Shown here: positions 12,456 to 23,802 of the stretch, one piece after another | Layout: each line of letters opens with the position of its first letter | Position numbering within the stretch: the first letter of the stretch is position 1 | NCBI GenBank assembly: GCA_032719365.1 | Contig: CM064872.1 | Span: 50,886,252 to 50,950,251, forward strand | DNA length: 64,000 nt | Source: Prinsepia uniflora | Lineage: Eukaryota > Streptophyta > Magnoliopsida > Rosales > Rosaceae | Direction: 5' to 3' | The notes under the pieces: generated by a model | The model's database searches: none | The model's input: the letters and a program-made list of their open reading frames with translations, nothing else | What the model was told of the DNA's origin: nothing | Position numbers and translations under genes: made by a program

Positions 12456-12760
12456 ATTATGTTTTAATTTAAGATTTTATACTGTTAGTGGTCGGCAGAT
12501 CTATATTCTATCATATGATTCATCATATATTTATTCTATCAAAGTCATTTTATAGTTTTTATTAGTCCTATATAACCATTATTGGGTACTTAAGCATATC
12601 CCAAAGTTTCATTCCAAATTTCCGTCATTTGGACCCAATTTCCGTCATTTTTGTTGACCGTAAACGATATCGATATCGATATCGATATTTAGGGCGAGAT
12701 ATCCGTAAATTCGGCGAACGATATATCCGTTGATATCGATATTTCAATCCTTGATCCCAC

Positions 12761-14905
12761 ATAGCATCCTATTCGTATTATCTGTTTAAGTTGCACCTTG
12801 GACTTGCCGAGTCGTATGACTCATCACTTTTATCGTTAAATTTAACCATTTGTCAATAAAAAAGTAAGAAACCTAGACAAATGGACTTAAGTATCCTCAA
12901 AAGAGTATCAATTTTCACTCTTCCCATCATCTCGTCTTTCTTTCTTCCGACCACGAGCACCACCACTCACCATCACCCTCACCTCCAACTAAGATCAGCC
13001 TTACCACCCCCACCTAAAATATTTACCGCCATCGAGCGACCTCATCTCTGCCGTCCATCACCCTGCCCTTGTTCACGATCATTGGTGCTCGTAGCAAAGA
13101 GTATTAGGATTGTGAACAATCTGAGAATTTATGGGGAATGCCACATGATAGTTAAGTATATATCAATGGCTTTTGGCTGTGAAATATATTTGAGTGACTC
13201 AAAGGCCTTTCACCATTTTAGCACCGGGCAGTGCTCTTGTGGAGACTATTGGTGGACAGATGGTGGAGGAAATGTATAAAAGGTGGAGTTGAGAGATTCG
13301 GTAGGTTTCAGCTAAAATAGGGGCTTCTCTTCATGACACAGCTCCACTCACATTCAAAATTACGGTTCCTGGATTGGGAGGGTGTTCTAGATTGTGCTAT
13401 AGAAATGGGTATTCTCTGGGTTGGAGACGATGGATTTGCCCTTAAAATTTCAAAATTATCCTTAAAATTAACGCCCACTTGACAGAATGAACAGAAAAAT
13501 GAAAATAGGGTGTTATGTGAGACTTTCATACAAATTGCATTTGAAGTAAAAAATCTTTTTGTTAAAATCAATTTTCGTGGGTTATGCTAGTTTTAAATTG
13601 CTAAATGATTTTCCTGCAAGTCCTTTCTTGTTTATATATACTTAATGACTATTTTAACAAGAATTTTACATTATGCGAGCATATTTTGATTAAGGAGGGG
13701 AAAAGTTATGTTTTTCTCGGAAGTTATGTTTTAAATGATTATTATCTTATTTCACCACACGTTTTCCTGGTTTTACATCCCTAATTGACCATTGAATTCG
13801 ACAAGGGCACATCCCGAGGCGGAGCCATCCCATTCGAGCTATGCTTCTATCATACCTCTTTCAAGTAGGATTTCTTTGACTTGTAAAACTAATTTCACAA
13901 CCTAGCTGCTCTGATGAATTACTTTGGGGACTATTTATAGATTATTTCGTAAATTGGTTATTTTGGACTCGTGATTGTTAGGATGTGATTTGATCTATAG
14001 TACTTGGTTCATTTGACAAGTGGAAGACAGTTTGGTCCAATCATAGGGGAGATTCTGCCAATTTTTTTGTAGAATTCTCGTAGTGTAGTTATGAGACGCT
14101 AAGAGTACTTTAGGAACTATTTCTGAATTATCATACGGGAGAAGGACATTTTCACGGAATTTGAGGAAATATTCTAGAAGGGTCATGTCATGACAAAACA
14201 CCTCTTATTGGGAAAACCTACAGGCTCAAATGATATATCCTTAACTACGATTGATTCCTTCATTTTGTTTAGTTTAGTTTTTCGTATTTTTGCTCATGAC
14301 TAGAAAAAGATAAGTTTGAGGGTATTTTTTAAGTCATTATTCATGCATGTATTTAATTTTATCTAATGTTCATTTATTTGTCTTTTGTGTGATTTAAATG
14401 CCATCCATAATATAGAGTGATCAACCTTGTGAAGTGTGTGCAATGGTAGAGAAGTTTATTTAAGTGTGGAATAGGAAAAAAGAATTAATCTTTCTCAGAC
14501 TCAAGGCAAATAAAGATGAAATTGACATCCACATGAGTCTGAAGAAGGCCGAAGAATACACCTTGATGCAACAAGCAAGTCCAAGGCATCAAAAATATTT
14601 ATTGCCACACATCTCAAGAAGATTTCAGCCAAGAAATAAGACAAGCTTGATTTTTAGGACCCTTGTCTCAACCTTGTTAGGAAAAAATATTTTAGGAGAA
14701 CTGATTACGAGTCTTTTAAGTCAGATATCTTTTCTTCTTATTCTCCTAACTTCTAGAGATTGTACACTGTTCAAAGGAGTTTAGTTTCTGATTTCAACCT
14801 CCACGTGAACCCTGACTACATCTTTTATTAGTTTTTCACTTAGAAATGGTTTCTAATGTTTCTTACCCTAGTTTTAATTTTATAGAAGATAGGTTTTTAA
14901 GTGTT

Positions 14906-14937
<32 letters not shown>

Positions 14938-15178
14938 AATAGGGTTAAAGAATGTGAAGGGCCTCAATTTAAAATCTCGTCTTAGGCCCCCAATATCTCA
15001 TAACTGGCTCTGAGTAAACATCATGCTTTTACTTGAATGAATTGTGAATGAATGAATTGATTGTTTTACACGCATCATGACATATAATTTTTTTGGTTCT
15101 TTCATGTTTTCCGGTGCTTAATTCATAATTTGAGTTGAACATCACAACCACCTTATATCTTAGGAATCTAGCGCCATA
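12761..15178. other. Unassigned AT-rich region
   Basis: No recognisable protein domain is present. Two open frames of about 130 and 105 residues (12881-13279 and 14464-14784, plus) have no family signature that I recognise; the first has a low-complexity TTHHHPHLQ start. A (TA)n(CA)n microsatellite lies at 14904-14937. The stretch may contain decayed transposon sequence. Confidence 0.4.
14904..14937. repeat. (TA)n(CA)n microsatellite
   Basis: A TA dinucleotide run passes directly into a CA run. Confidence 0.95.
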
Positions 15179-15365
15179 TGATAGGAATTAGGAGTTGGAG
15201 CCAAAACTGTAAAACAGTTTTGGTTAGTTAGTTAGCCACGTGTCAAGTTTTAGTTGTGGAATTTGTTACAATTACTATTGTATCTTTGACGGTGGCTCTA
15301 TTACCAATTGGGGAGCCTTTGTACGATCATGTTGATGAAATATAGAGAAAATGTTCTTTGGGCAG
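15179..15365 (+). mobile_element. Partial LTR of the TGATAGGA gypsy family
   Basis: It begins TGATAGGAATTAGGAGTTG and matches, inverted, the complete LTR at 54616-54824 (shared words include CTATTACCAATTGGGGAGCC and TTGATGAAATATAGAGAAAA). The last part of the LTR and the primer-binding site are missing; the sequence passes into gag leader. It is the 5' end of the plus-strand element whose gag follows. Confidence 0.75.
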
Positions 15366-15417
15366 TGAGAAGAGAGGGATCACCGAGAAAGGGAAAGGGG
15401 TTTTCCTTCTGTGAATC

Positions 15418-15905
15418 GTATGCCCTTTGTTAAGATGGATTTTCCCAGATTCAATGATGGTGATGATCTAGTTGAATGGATTTACAAGGCAGCGTAGTAT
15501 TTTGATTATTTTCCGGTGCCTTTAGAGAAAAAGGTAAAAATGGTTTCTTACCATCTGGATCGCGAGGGTCTGCAATGGTATTAATGGGAGGAATGTGCTT
15601 CTTTTTTATCCACATGGGAAGATTTTACCAGGGTATTTTGTTGAGAATTTGGTTCACATGGGTTTGAGGATTTTGCAGAGTCGCTTTTTAAGCTTTGTCA
15701 AACAGGTCCATTGAAGGATTATATCGATGAATTCAAACGCTTGGAAACTCGAATCCGTGATCTAAGTCCAACTTTTTGATTGAGCTGTTTCATTGGAGGA
15801 TTACGAGAAGAACTCAAGCATGATGTCAAGTTTCTTCGTTCTGCTACAGTTCATGAGGCCATGAATTTTGCTCATGAAGTGGATGCTAAGCTCCAAAAGT
15901 TGAGG
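15418..15905 (+). pseudogene. Ty3/gypsy gag remnant
   Basis: The plus reading gives KMDFPRFNDGDDLVEWIYKA, YFPVPLEKKVKMVSYHLD, REGLQWY, LKDYIDEFKRLETRI and FIGGLREELKHDVKFL, the order typical of the retrotransposon gag (capsid) domain. In-frame stops interrupt it (after IYKA, after LQWY, in FTRVFC-stop, and in SPTF-stop). It ends at a TA microsatellite near 15930, after which an ACCCG-rich repeat begins. Together with the upstream partial LTR this is a truncated element of the same family as the pol fragment at 54.8-56.6 kb. Confidence 0.8.
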
Positions 15906-16446
15906 TTTGCACATTCTTCTAGAATTTATATATATATATATATAACCTAGATGACAAAAAAATACTCTTTTTATAAGGAGCATGTCATTAACCCGACTTA
16001 TTAATGACCCACGTAACCCGTTTAATAAATAGGTAGATTTCGAGTTAACATGTTAACTTGTACATTGACTTATATATTCACCCATTTAATAAACGTGTCA
16101 TTACTAACTCATATATCTACTCATTTACCTACCCAAATACTTATTAAATAATATAATTTAAATAGGTTAAACATGTTAAACAGGTTAAACGAGCCAAACG
16201 GGTCATATGTTAATTGAGTTTCGAGTACGACCTGTTTATTAAAATATTTACACGGGTTACATGGGTTATTAAGTCGGATTCGGGTCGGACATCCTTGATA
16301 TGATTATTAAACGGGTCGGGTTTGGATTTGGAATATTTGAGTAAAACTGTCAGGACCCGAACCTTCTCTGTCAGGTGCCGACTCGTCTAGCACGATATTG
16401 TCCGCTTTGAGCCTCCTTGCCCTTACCCTCACGGTTTTGTTTTCAG

Positions 16447-16524
16447 GAGCTCACGGTACAACTTCCTAGGGGATCACCCATCATGGAATTGCACCAACCT
16501 CAACTCGCTTAACTTTGGAGTTCT
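16447..16524 (-). promoter_or_regulatory. 5S rRNA-like module, Cassandra 3' LTR
   Basis: The minus strand reads GAACTCCAAAGTTAAGCGAG, then GATGGGTGACCCCTAGGAAG after an intervening segment. These correspond to the A-box and C-box of the internal RNA polymerase III control region of plant 5S rRNA genes. It is not a 5S gene: the outer parts differ. Confidence 0.85.
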
Positions 16525-16732
16525 AACCGAGTTCAAAACCAGTGAACTCCCATAAGGTCTCGCGCTAGATAGGTGTGTGCCTACACCTTTAAGGCACACC
16601 ACCAATCCCCTCTCAGACCATTCCCCTCGCAGGAATGTGGGATTGTTCACCGTTCCCTCCAGGACACGGGTCTTACAATCCACCCCCCTTAGGGCCCAGC
16701 CTCCTCGCTGGCACACTTTCCGGTCGGGGTCT

Positions 16733-16747
16733 GGCTCTGATACCATT
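16733..16747 (-). other. Cassandra primer-binding site
   Basis: The minus strand reads TGGTATCAGAGCCAG, complementary to the 3' end of initiator methionine tRNA, directly inside the 5' LTR. Confidence 0.9.
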
Positions 16748-16846
16748 CTGTGAGGCCCGAACTTCCTCTGTCGGGTGCCGACTCGTCTAGCACGATATTG
16801 TCCGTTTTGGGCCTCCTTGCCCTTGCTCTCACGTTTTTGTTTTCAG

Positions 16847-16924
16847 GAGCTCACGGTGCAACTTCCTAGGGGGTCACCCATCATGGAATTGCACCAACCT
16901 CAACTCGCTTAACTTTGGAGTTCT
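16847..16924 (-). promoter_or_regulatory. 5S rRNA-like module, Cassandra 5' LTR, inner copy
   Basis: Nearly the same as the 3' LTR module, with intact AGTTAAGCGAG and GATGGGTGACC motifs. Confidence 0.85.
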
Positions 16925-17061
16925 AACTGAACCCAAAGTCACTGAGCTCCCAAAAGGCCTCGTTTAGATCAGAGTTGTGCATCAGCCCACTCTATCTAAC
17001 ACGATATTGTCTCCTCTAGACTCACTAGCCGAACTAGCCCAGCCCGCAGGGTTTTGTTCCC

Positions 17062-17140
17062 AAGAGCTCACAGTGTCATTTCCTAGTGGGTCACCCATCA
17101 TAGGATTGCACCAGTCTCTACTCGCTTAACTTTGGAGTTC
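17062..17140 (-). promoter_or_regulatory. 5S rRNA-like module, Cassandra 5' LTR, outer copy
   Basis: A third module with AGTTAAGCGAG and GATGGGTGACC still present but more substitutions between them than in the other two. It makes the 5' LTR longer than the 3' LTR. Confidence 0.8.
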
Positions 17141-17345
17141 CACAGGAATCCAAAGCCAGTGAGCTCCCAGAAGGCCTCACGCTAGATAGGTGTGTGCCTA
17201 CACCTTTAAGGAACCCCACCAATCCCCTCCAAGACCATTCCCCTCGCAGGAATGTGGCATTGTTCACTGTTCCCTCCAGGACACGGGTCTTACAAAAATA
17301 GAGTTCATGACACGACGTAAACTTGACACGACACGACCCATTGCC

Positions 17346-18064
17346 AACGCTAAAAGAGAGAGATGAGTGATGAAAAAAGATGATAATGATACAATGAAGA
17401 TGTGGTTCCTAGCCATCACCCCTAAAATATCTCATTTTCCAATGTTGACCAAACTACCCTTCCCCAAAAAGGAAATCCAACCTAAATTCCAAGGGCAAAA
17501 TGGTCCAATCATGATAAAAAGTCGATAAAAATCCCAAAAAATATAACGGCCAAAATCTCGATAAAAGGTAAAATTGGAAAATAGAAAGGAAAATGACCAT
17601 TTTGCCTTTAAAGGGTCAGGTTGACTTTTTGGTCAAGAAACTTTTTGGATATTTTGTAAGGCCATTGTGAAAGTCTAGGCCTGCTGGTACGCAGACAGGC
17701 AGCATGTCGAAAACAGACTTCGAACATTATCGATATAGGTCTAGAAAGTTCAAAGCTATTTTGGCAATTTTGGTGATAAGGGTATTTTGGTCATTTTGCA
17801 TGAGGAACCTAGGTATTTCTAGAAGTTTCTTCAAATTTATTCATTTTCCCTCTCAAATTTCTTCCACCGACATAGTGTTTTATATAAAGAGGTGATTGTG
17901 TGTTGAAAGGGTGTTCGGTGGAGATGGGCGGAAGGGAAGAAAAACACGAAAAAGCTTACGCCCATGAGAGAGAAAGGAGAGGAAAGGAGAGAAAGAAGGA
18001 AATGCCCAATCAGTACCACAAATACACTACACACCAAGTGTGTATCCCTCAAGCAATTGACCTA
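17346..18064. mobile_element. Mosaic of LTR fragments (family B minus, family A-related plus)
   Basis: About 17346-17560 matches the minus-strand start of family B LTRs (shared GATACAATGAAGATGTGGTT with 19826). About 17560-18000 looks like the beginning of a plus-strand family A-related LTR, including GACAGGCAGCATG at 17694. The last 60 bases resemble the leader just inside the primer-binding site at 18065-18077. Boundaries are approximate and no target duplication was found. Confidence 0.55.
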
Positions 18065-18077
18065 GTGCTCTAATCCA
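18065..18077 (-). other. Primer-binding site of family B element
   Basis: The minus strand reads TGGATTAGAGCAC, three bases after the LTR end TTGTCA at 18081. The site in the other B element (27309-27326) is TGGTATTAGAGCATTAGG. Confidence 0.65.
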
Positions 18078-18080
18078 AAT

Positions 18081-20017
18081 TGACAAGAGACGACCCAAAA
18101 AAACCGTAAAAGCTCGTGAAGGGTCCTACTCTCATATGACAAAACTATTGGAAAACCAAAAATTACCTTGTACACGTGTTAGAAGGGATTGTTCATTAAA
18201 ATAGAAAAGTTGAAATAGTAACAGAGCCACTAGACAAAGAGAATTCGATAAAAAGGTAGAAGGATCGTACTTTGCGGATTAAAAATGCGCAAGAAAATCG
18301 GAAGTGAGCCTTCGTCCTAAGTATGCTCCCGCACCTACGTCATAGTCTGGAGGGTAAGTGAAAACATGAAAATGTGAGTGAACGAAAATAAACATTATAA
18401 CACATTTATCAAGAAAACAGAATTTATCCTCAACTTTCCAAAACATGCATGCATATAAGAAAACAATCAAAATCAAATGTTTAACCATATAAATGCATAT
18501 AAAAAACCCAAGCTCACATTTCCTTGAAATACCTCAGTGTAAAACCACCGTGAAAAACACCTTGGAAACCACAACTGACAACCAAGATACCCTATCCTCC
18601 CTACCTGACCATTGCCAACCGAAAAGTCTATACTATGCGTAGATAGTGTCAAGATCTGCGGAGCCACACTATGGACTTCTGAGCATTAACCATGGTATCT
18701 CTAGCCTTGAGATCTATGCAGCCACGCTCCAGACGTCTGAGTGCTGGTCAAAACTCTTGAGGATGCTCAACCGTGGAAACATTCAAAGTAATAAAATCCA
18801 AATAATTGTTCTTGAATATATTTTTGACTCCAACTCCAAGTCAAAACGTTGAAACTAAGGCCTAAGCCCAAAACACTGCTTCCACACAAATCCATAAAAT
18901 ATGTGTCCAAGAAAGTAATCAATTGATTATTCAGAAACCTTAAATCCGCATATCAAATGAAATCATATTTATAATACTTATTCAAATAATTTAAAAAAAC
19001 TTCTATATGCATGCAATATAGTTTTGAAAGCAAAGGTCAACTCACAGTCAAGCCGGTAGCTCACTCTTGAGCTGTGCACTCCTCAGAATTCCCTAGAGCG
19101 TCCTCGCATGTCAAAGTAAAAATAGGGGGTCACCAACAACACAAATAACCTTGTACATAAACCTCCCTTAAAGCCTTGGATAGTGCACACCTTATGAACA
19201 CGCAACCAATGACTTAAAATGCACAAGACTACCTCTAAACGAACTCCAAAAGGCTGAAATCACCATCGTTGGATTCAGCTCGTCGAAATCTTTCAGAGAA
19301 GGTTGATCGTGCCTTGAGATTCATGATAACTTTCCACCACTGTTGGATTCATCATGATATCATATTGATATCCATCCCTTGTCCGAGAAGACGGTTGTGT
19401 GGACGTAGCCCATGCCATGGTCGCCGACGTCCAATGGCCGAAAACCGCCTTTTTTTGTCCTAAACTTCAAACCTTCATAACTCCCTTAAAACGTAACCAA
19501 ATTAGACATTCTAATAGTTAAAATCTATCTACTCAATCCCAAAAATCCAAATCCACACCCAGAATTAAAAGAAAATACATGTATTTCAAAATATGAGCCT
19601 TGGAAGTTATAGGTTCCTTCCCCCTCGCATACCAACTGTGCCCACGCAACTCTACCTTCAAAATTAGGTTAGTCATGCTCGTAAGAGTCCAAGGAACATG
19701 ATCCCAGCCTTATTTTCAACTGAAAACCTCCAAAATTCAAGATGGAATTATGGTTGTGTGGGATGGTTTTGGTTGCACGATGAGGGAGAGAAAAAGAGAG
19801 ATGAGTGATGAAAGATGAGGATAATGATACAATGAAGATGTGGTTCCAAGCGCCCCCCTTCCTGCTAAAAAAATATACATCTTATTTTCCAATGGTTACC
19901 AAACTACCCTACCCTTAAAAGGAAACCCAACCAAAAGTACAAGGGAAAATGGTCTAATTGCTATAAAAAGTTCGTAAAAATCCCAAAAACTTGTATTTAA
20001 AATTTCGGGTTCTTACA
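18081..20017 (-). mobile_element. Family B LTR (1937 bp), 5' LTR of a truncated element
   Basis: The minus strand starts TGTAAGAACCCGAAATTTTA at 20017 and ends TTGTCA at 18081, with a primer-binding site directly beyond. The start resembles the B LTRs at 25997 and 32450, and the body shares their GATAGTRCACRC and TTCAGCTCGTYGAAA words. The internal region is reduced to under 100 bases. It lies inside the LTR that ends at 21663. Confidence 0.8.
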
Positions 20018-21663
20018 AATTATATCTCACGTGGATGGGTACATAGAAAATAGTTGCCATAAACCCAAATCATTTCTTTCAAATCAAATCTTTGACTCCA
20101 AATCCCAGTCAAAACTTGTTCAAATTGGGTCTAAGCCTAAACCATTGTTTCCATAAAAATCGTAAAACAAGTATCCAGAATCAATCTTGAATAACATTCT
20201 AGATTAATCATCAAACACATTTAAAGCCATTTATTCAATTCAATGTAGTGTATTTCATGCAATAAATATGTAAAAAGCAAACTATGCATGCATCCCAATG
20301 TATAAAACAAATGTCTACTCAGTGTCAGCCAAGTATCTCAATCCCGAGTTGTACGCTCCTTCGAAGCCTCGGAAGTAGTCTAGCCTGTCAAACATAACAA
20401 TCGAGGGTTATTAACATTACACATAACCCAATGATAACATATGCATCCTAAATATGCACAATGTCACTTTGGAGGCCTAAAACAACACCTAGACGATGTC
20501 TAATCGCCTTAAAACATGCACAATTGGATTCAGAATGTCAAAAATAATCAAACACGCATCATCGTGAACAGTGGAACCACAGCACGCGCCTCCACGCACC
20601 GTAAAAAAGCTGGTGGCCTTTCCAAGTTCTACCATGCTCTCTCTTGTTCACACGTGCTAACTAGGTGCTGAGTGGTCTACCATAAGGCGACACGTGGCCC
20701 ATAACATGGCAAAATGTGGCCTACGATGTGGTGACTTATGGCATGACACATGACTCCACATGGCACCGCATTCGCATCCACATTAACATGTCACGTGAGC
20801 ATCGTCCCCTACCTCTCATTGGGTCAACCCAGGGTTCTGCAATCGGGTTTCGACATGGATTTATGACTCAATTCCAAAATCCTCCATTTTCTAACCAATT
20901 TATGATTCTAATCCTTCCAAAATATGCAAATTCAACCCAAAAACAAGAACCCAATCCTAAAACTTGAATAACTCACCTCGAATCCTTGGGAACCCAATCG
21001 AGGTTCTTGGCCAAACTTTAACCTCCACTATGGGCGTGTTTCACCTGGTTTTCCTTCATGTAAAGGCTTGAATGAGATTATGACTACCCCAACAAGATGA
21101 TAGTAGCCTTGGTATGAGTATTAAACGTCCAAAACTTGACGTTCAAATGAGTACACAGTGGTGTTCGGGTTTTCCATTATGCTTAGCTCTTTCGTTCCTC
21201 TCTCTCGTATCCTTCTTGTCTTCTTCTTTCTTTCTCTCCCTCCCTTTGCCCTATTTTTCTTCTCCTGTTTTCCTCAAGGGAACTCAGCAAGTTGCAACAA
21301 TTCATGTTGCAAGGGTAGGCGATGACTATGATGATACACTCTAAGATGGTAACATGTGTTATCATCTCACACAATCAAGGATGACTTAACACTTGACAGA
21401 AAGACCAAAATTCCCTTAGCCTCCAAAATTATCAAAATTCCCTTGGGTATTTAGACATGTAACGATCCTATCCAAACTCGAATTTCAACGTGCCGCCTGT
21501 CTATGGACTCATAGTTCTGAGACCTACATAATGGCCCTCAAAAACTATACAAAAATTATTCAATCAAAAGATCAAATTTTGACTAAGTATTAACAAGGGC
21601 AAACAAGTTAATCTATAATCAAAATTTTCGGAATTACATTTCCCGAAATCTTAGGTCATTACA
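20018..21663 (-). mobile_element. 3' LTR of chromovirus G1, left part missing
   Basis: The minus strand starts TGTAATGACCTAAGATTTCG at 21663, right after a polypurine tract. It carries a GACAGGCGGCACG motif (minus, 21489-21501) and B-like central words. The sequence is cut at 20017 by the family B LTR, so its 3' end is not seen here. It terminates the G1 coding region that lies to the right. Confidence 0.75.
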
Positions 21664-21680
21664 ATCTACCCCCTTAAAGA
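21664..21680 (-). other. Polypurine tract of G1
   Basis: The minus strand reads TCTTTAAGGGGGTAGAT immediately before the LTR start TGTAATG. The same motif precedes the family A 3' LTR at 35498. Confidence 0.85.
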
Positions 21681-21696
21681 ATTTTATTCCTAAAAT

Positions 21697-22655
21697 TCAA
21701 GAAAAGAAACATGGATACTGCGTCCGCATTAGTGCCTTGGGCTCCCATGTGGCCTCCTCAATGCTATAATTCATCCACAAAACTTTAACCTGGGAAATAG
21801 TTTTCCATCGTAGTACCTTATCCTTCCGGTCTAAAATTTGTGGAAGTTGGTCCTCAAAGCTCAAGTCCTCCCTGAGTTCTATAGGCTGCTCTTCTAGCAC
21901 ATGAGACCCATCATAAAAATTCTTCCAGAGCATTAACATATGAAACACATCATGAACTCTTACGAGCTCTGAGGTCAGTTCTAGTCTATATGCCACTAGG
22001 CCCATCCTCTTTGTGATCTGGTTAAGCCCAATATAGCATGGACACAACTTTGTGCATCTGCCAAACTGCGCGCATAATTCCTTTGCAAGGGGATAATTTC
22101 AAGAATACCTGGTCCACTATCTAAAGCTCGAAGTCTCTGAGCTACTCTTAATCTATCTCTAAAAATTCTGACATTTACTTCTGTCATATGCATAATCTAA
22201 GTGTCAGTAATGGCCTATTGCTGATTTTAGTCCAACAAATAAGTGTCCTGCACTATCGTTCATACCATACCTCAAACGGATCCATCTTGATACTAGACTG
22301 ATAATTATTATTGAGGAGAACTCCATCAGTGCTAGATGTGAATCCCATGTACCCTAGAACTGCAGTAGGCAAGCTCTCATCATGTCCTCTAGAATCTGGA
22401 TAGTCAGCTCAAACTGTCCATCGTTCTAAGGATGAAATGCAGTACTGAAATTTAGCCTCACCTCGAAAGATCTCTGAAAACTCTGCCAAAACTTCGATGT
22501 AAATCTCTTTTCTCATTCTGAAACAATCAATTCTTGCGACCCTTAGAGCCAAATAATCTCATCAATGAATAGTTTGGCATACTATTCCATCATGAAATCC
22601 TCTCACCTTGGTAGGAAATGGGCTAACTTCGTGAGTCTATCCACAATCACCTAGA
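21697..22655 (-). pseudogene. Chromovirus G1 integrase core and chromodomain
   Basis: The minus frames give integrase core motifs: VIVDRLTKLAHFLP, then TSKFWQSF, TAFHP, DGQFELTIQILEDMMRACLL and MEFSS, corresponding to the DDE region. They are followed by YIGLNQITKRMGLVAYRLEL, HDVFHMLMLWK, EEQPIELREDLSFE, then a chromodomain (ILDRKDKVLRWKTISQVKVLW, EEATWEP). This marks a Ty3/gypsy chromovirus, a group whose chromodomain is thought to direct insertion to heterochromatin. Stops interrupt the integrase part; the chromodomain segment (22047-21697) is open. Its upstream half is displaced to the right by two insertions. Confidence 0.9.
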
Positions 22656-23668
22656 CTTTGACCGTTTTGCGAGACAAGGCATCACAAGTCCTCACACGCC
22701 GCCTACAACCCCTGTGCATGGGCCTCACGCGCCTGCAGCAGAGGTTGTATTCAACCTCTCATCGAGTTTGCAATGCAGACCCAATCCGATGGCCCGACCA
22801 AACTCAAAACCGTCATTCCTCAACCATTTTCTTTTTTTTTTTTTACATTTTTTCTCATCTGATTGATCCTAAAAGAAGGTCTATGGCTTCAAAACAGAGA
22901 GAAAACGTACCTTAGCTTCAACCCAAAGTTCAAGTTTTCGGCCACATTGTTCTTCACAGTTTCCAAGCCACCTCGCATGCCAAACTTCTTGTTTCTCGAC
23001 GTTTTTGGTCCGTGGTGCTAGAGGAAACTAGTGTGAACCTTGTCTTGGAGCTTATGCACCTCAAAAGGGCTAGGGTTCTCAGGTTCAATGTTTCGATTTT
23101 CTGGAAGCACTATTCCTTCCTCCTTCCTTCCTTCTTTGTTTTATCAATTTCCTTCCTCTTCTTTCTCTTCTTCTTCCTTTATTTCTTTCCCTATCTTCTT
23201 CCCTGGCTTTCTTCTTCTTCCTCTCTTTCTCCCTATTTTCCTTCTCGAAGTTTTTCCTTTTCGGCTCTCTCCATTTTTTGGTCATCACCACCGAACTACC
23301 ACACACACACATAATTCCCATATATATGGGAGGACTAAGTCGGTGGAAGAAATAAGGGAGGGAAATACGAGAACCTTCTAGACTACCCTAGGTCCTTCTT
23401 GCAAAAATACCACAATACCTTTTTGTCCAAAATTAACAAATGCCCTTAGTCACTTTTGACTTGTATATAACCTATTCGATCTCTGATTCTGGCATACCAC
23501 CTGTCTATGAATTCAGAATTTCAAAATCTTTGTAATGATCTTTGCAGAACGTTCAAAAAGCATTCGAGTTCAAAAGCCAACCTTTGACCTTGTAAGGGCA
23601 AAATCGTGATTTTTCTTTTTAATTTTTCAAAATTATATATATTTTTTTTTAATTTTCGGATCGTTACA
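22656..23668 (-). mobile_element. Family A-related LTR inserted in G1 integrase
   Basis: The minus strand starts TGTAACGATCCG at 23668 and contains GACAGGTGGTATG and the GCGCGTGAGG/GGCGGCGTGTGAGG part typical of family A. At about 1.0 kb it is much shorter than full family A LTRs, so it has an internal deletion or truncated end. G1 integrase reads TPxDLERL just before it and VIVDRL just after it, so it sits between adjacent codons. The 3' end and target duplication are not clear. Confidence 0.7.
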
Positions 23669-23802
23669 ACCTCTCTAGGTCCTAGGGAGTTTAAACATGA
23701 AGTTTATAGTCAAATGATTTCATTTCCACTTGTGGATCAGAAGTAGCTATAACGCTCTTTTGCCTCTTAGCTTTTACCTGCTAGCATATCAGACACCAAC
23801 CA
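23669..23802 (-). pseudogene. G1 integrase zinc-binding segment
   Basis: The minus frame reads WCLIC-stop-QVKAKRQKS, then SDPQVEMKSFDYKLHV, TP and DLERL. This joins the HHCC zinc finger (LICQQVKA in relatives) to the start of the integrase core. The stop in QQ fits CAG to TAG. It is continuous in sense with 32451 onward (family B element removed) and with 22655 leftward (inserted LTR removed). Confidence 0.8.

Larger units (their letters stand above)
10600..12760. mobile_element. Possible DNA element bounded by GATATCG-rich ends
   Basis: Near 10640-10760 there are repeated ATATCGACGATTTC and GATATATCGG words. Near 12665-12750 there is a GATATCGATATCGATATCGA run followed by GATATATCCGTTGATATCG. 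The two ends are partly inverted copies of each other and enclose an AT-rich, tandem-duplicated interior without a transposase frame. I see no convincing target duplication, so this is a suggestion only. Confidence 0.3.
16348..17294 (-). mobile_element. Cassandra TRIM retrotransposon
   Basis: The minus-strand order is 5' LTR (17294-16755), primer-binding site TGGTATCAGAGCCAG near 16747-16733, a very short internal region, a polypurine tract (GGGGGGTGGAT, about 16683-16675), and 3' LTR (16674-16348). LTRs start TGTAAGACCCGTGTCCTGG. Both contain 5S rRNA-like sequence, the hallmark of Cassandra, a small non-coding element widespread in plants. Flanks are AAAAC (16343-16347) and AAAAT (17295-17299), a target duplication with one mismatch. 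The 5' LTR is about 540 bp against about 327 bp for the 3' LTR because it carries two 5S modules. It encodes nothing and must use enzymes from other elements. Confidence 0.93.
15940..17345. repeat. ACCCG/CGGGT-rich interspersed repeat, split by Cassandra
   Basis: Both sides of the Cassandra insertion carry many GACCCGT, ACGGGT and TTTAATAAAC words and their complements (for example ACGGGTCATATG and GACACGACACGACCC). This composition is typical of small non-autonomous plant DNA elements; I could not fix the termini or a target duplication. The part at 16348-17294 is the inserted element. Confidence 0.45.

Noticed and set aside
12881..13279. A 132-residue open frame as a gene
   Set aside because: No recognisable domain, low-complexity start, repeat-rich surroundings; kept only as part of an unassigned region.
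16447..17140. 5S rRNA genes
   Set aside because: Only the internal control region is similar; the outer sequence, LTR pair and primer-binding site show Cassandra instead.
23012..23381. Phe/Ser/Leu-rich open frames that look like membrane proteins
   Set aside because: They come from a C/T-rich tract in an LTR (TTCCTTCC, CTTCTTCTT) and overlap in several frames.
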